From assembly GCA_029983625.1 (NCBI GenBank), contig JASBZF010000079.1, positions 1 through 7,035 of the forward strand: DNA of 7,035 nucleotides, read 5' to 3'. Of this stretch, positions 6,429-7,035 are shown in pieces. Every line of letters starts with the position of its first letter. The first letter of the stretch is position 1. This DNA is from Pauljensenia sp. (GTDB lineage Bacteria > Actinomycetota > Actinomycetes > Actinomycetales > Actinomycetaceae). The position numbers and the translations under genes are program-made. Under the pieces are notes generated by a model. The model made no database searches, was not told where the DNA came from, and saw only the letters and a program-made list of their open reading frames with translations.

Positions 6429-7035
6429 CGCTGTACCCCCAATCCGCTCAGACCTGCACGGCCACCCACACCTGTTTTCGGCAGATCACGTCGGCGAAGC
6501 TCAGGGTGAGTGAGCTCAAGGCCCGGTCGGCGATCCGGTGAAATCGAAGATTTCCCATCCAAGGAGACGATCACTTCTTGGGCTGCGGCGATCCCATCCA
6601 GATCGAACACTGTTTCCGCAGGGACGTTGCGCGCAAGAAGGGCCAGAGCGATCGGGCCGAGTTCAGCGTGACGGGCAACGGAAGTCAGCACACCCACAAC
6701 TCTTTCTTTGAGGTAGATTTTTGTGCCGCGTTCGGGCAGATCCCCTCTAGAGCCGTCAAGGTGCAGAAAAACGAGCCTGCGCGGCGGACGACCCAGGTTG
6801 ATGATGCGAGCCACCGCTTCTTGGCCACGGTAACAGCCTTTGTTCGTGTGGACGGCGGTGCGCAGCCAGTCCAGTTCAGCAGGGTGGGAACGCGAGTCTG
6901 TTTCATATCCGAAACGAGGGCGCCACGCGGCGATTCGTAGTGCCTCCCAGGCGAGGAGTCCAGCGGGGCGGCGCGTCGTATCCGCTTCACGCCAGGCTGT
7001 GAAAAAGTCAGCCGAGCACGCCTCATCGACGAGGT
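6425..7035 (-). CDS. ygfZ: Folate-binding protein YgfZ (GcvT-like), 5' end outside window
   Basis: YgfZ proteins bind tetrahydrofolate and help make or repair certain iron-sulfur enzymes in the cytoplasm. Only the last 202 residues are present; the frame is open to the right edge with no stop and no start there. The family signature KGCYRGQE lies at 6818-6841 (residues 65-72 of the visible part), with the functional Cys, followed by VARIINLGRPPRRL. Upstream, LAWEALRIAAWRPRFGYETD and the following SHPAELDWLRTAV match the conserved GcvT-fold region. The final 40 or so residues, after AAQEVIV, form an Arg/Gly/Pro-rich tail with no recognisable domain. The stop overlaps the dtd start (ATGA), so the two are in one operon. 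A reading that starts at the GTG at 6814 would cut the signature off and is wrong. Confidence 0.93.
   Translation of the reverse strand, partial: LVDEACSADFFTAWREADTTRRPAGLLAWEALRIAAWRPRFGYETDSRSHPAELDWLRTAVHTNKGCYRGQEAVARIINLGRPPRRLVFLHLDGSRGDLPERGTKIYLKERVVGVLTSVARHAELGPIALALLARNVPAETVFDLDGIAAAQEVIVSLDGKSSISPDRRPGLELTHPELRRRDLPKTGVGGRAGLSGLGVQR

Noticed and set aside
6425..6814. A separate 129-residue gene starting at the GTG at 6814
   Set aside because: The frame continues upstream without a stop to the window edge and includes the YgfZ signature KGCYRGQE, so it is the end of ygfZ and not an independent gene.
6685..7026. A 113-codon minus-strand frame overlapping ygfZ
   Set aside because: It is an out-of-frame reading of ygfZ; the conserved protein is in the other frame.
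1..7035. A novel defence, mobile or biosynthetic system
   Set aside because: All long conserved frames are housekeeping genes in normal, intact form. There are no transposase, integrase, toxin, CRISPR or attachment-site signs.

Overview
The window looks like ordinary core chromosome from a high-GC Gram-positive bacterium (Actinomycetota). ClpC, the pyruvate phosphate dikinase and the YgfZ protein all read like actinobacterial versions, and base composition is moderately high in G+C (about 58% in one line I counted). The low-to-moderate GC for this phylum and the gene style would fit a host-associated Actinomycetaceae-type organism, but that is inference. I see no mobile element, CRISPR array, tRNA or rRNA.

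All four supported genes lie on the minus strand, so transcription runs from the right edge to the left: ygfZ (5' part cut off by the window edge, 6425-7035), dtd (6003-6428), clpC (3336-5804) and ppdK (263-2977). ygfZ and dtd overlap by an ATGA and form one translationally coupled unit. A 198-base gap then carries what looks like a dedicated clpC promoter region: a ClgR-type operator, a weak promoter, a perfect 8-bp inverted repeat and a tiny open reading frame whose stop overlaps the clpC start. clpC ends at a strong hairpin. A gap of about 360 bases, with a candidate extended -10 promoter, leads into ppdK, which ends at a very strong hairpin (187-221).

Functionally the genes are housekeeping. 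YgfZ supports iron-sulfur enzymes through folate, Dtd removes D-amino acids from tRNA, ClpC is the AAA+ unfoldase that feeds ClpP protease, and PPDK interconverts pyruvate and phosphoenolpyruvate. No single pathway joins them; the shared theme of the first three is protein quality control and translation fidelity.

The leftmost 186 bases are odd. There is a GA dinucleotide tract followed by a stretch with extreme A+C strand bias, which may be non-coding or the Thr/Pro/His-rich end of a convergent gene entering from the left. I do not see a convincing new biological system. The most interesting regulatory structure is the clpC leader, where a hairpin covers the ribosome binding site of a short upstream frame that appears coupled to clpC.
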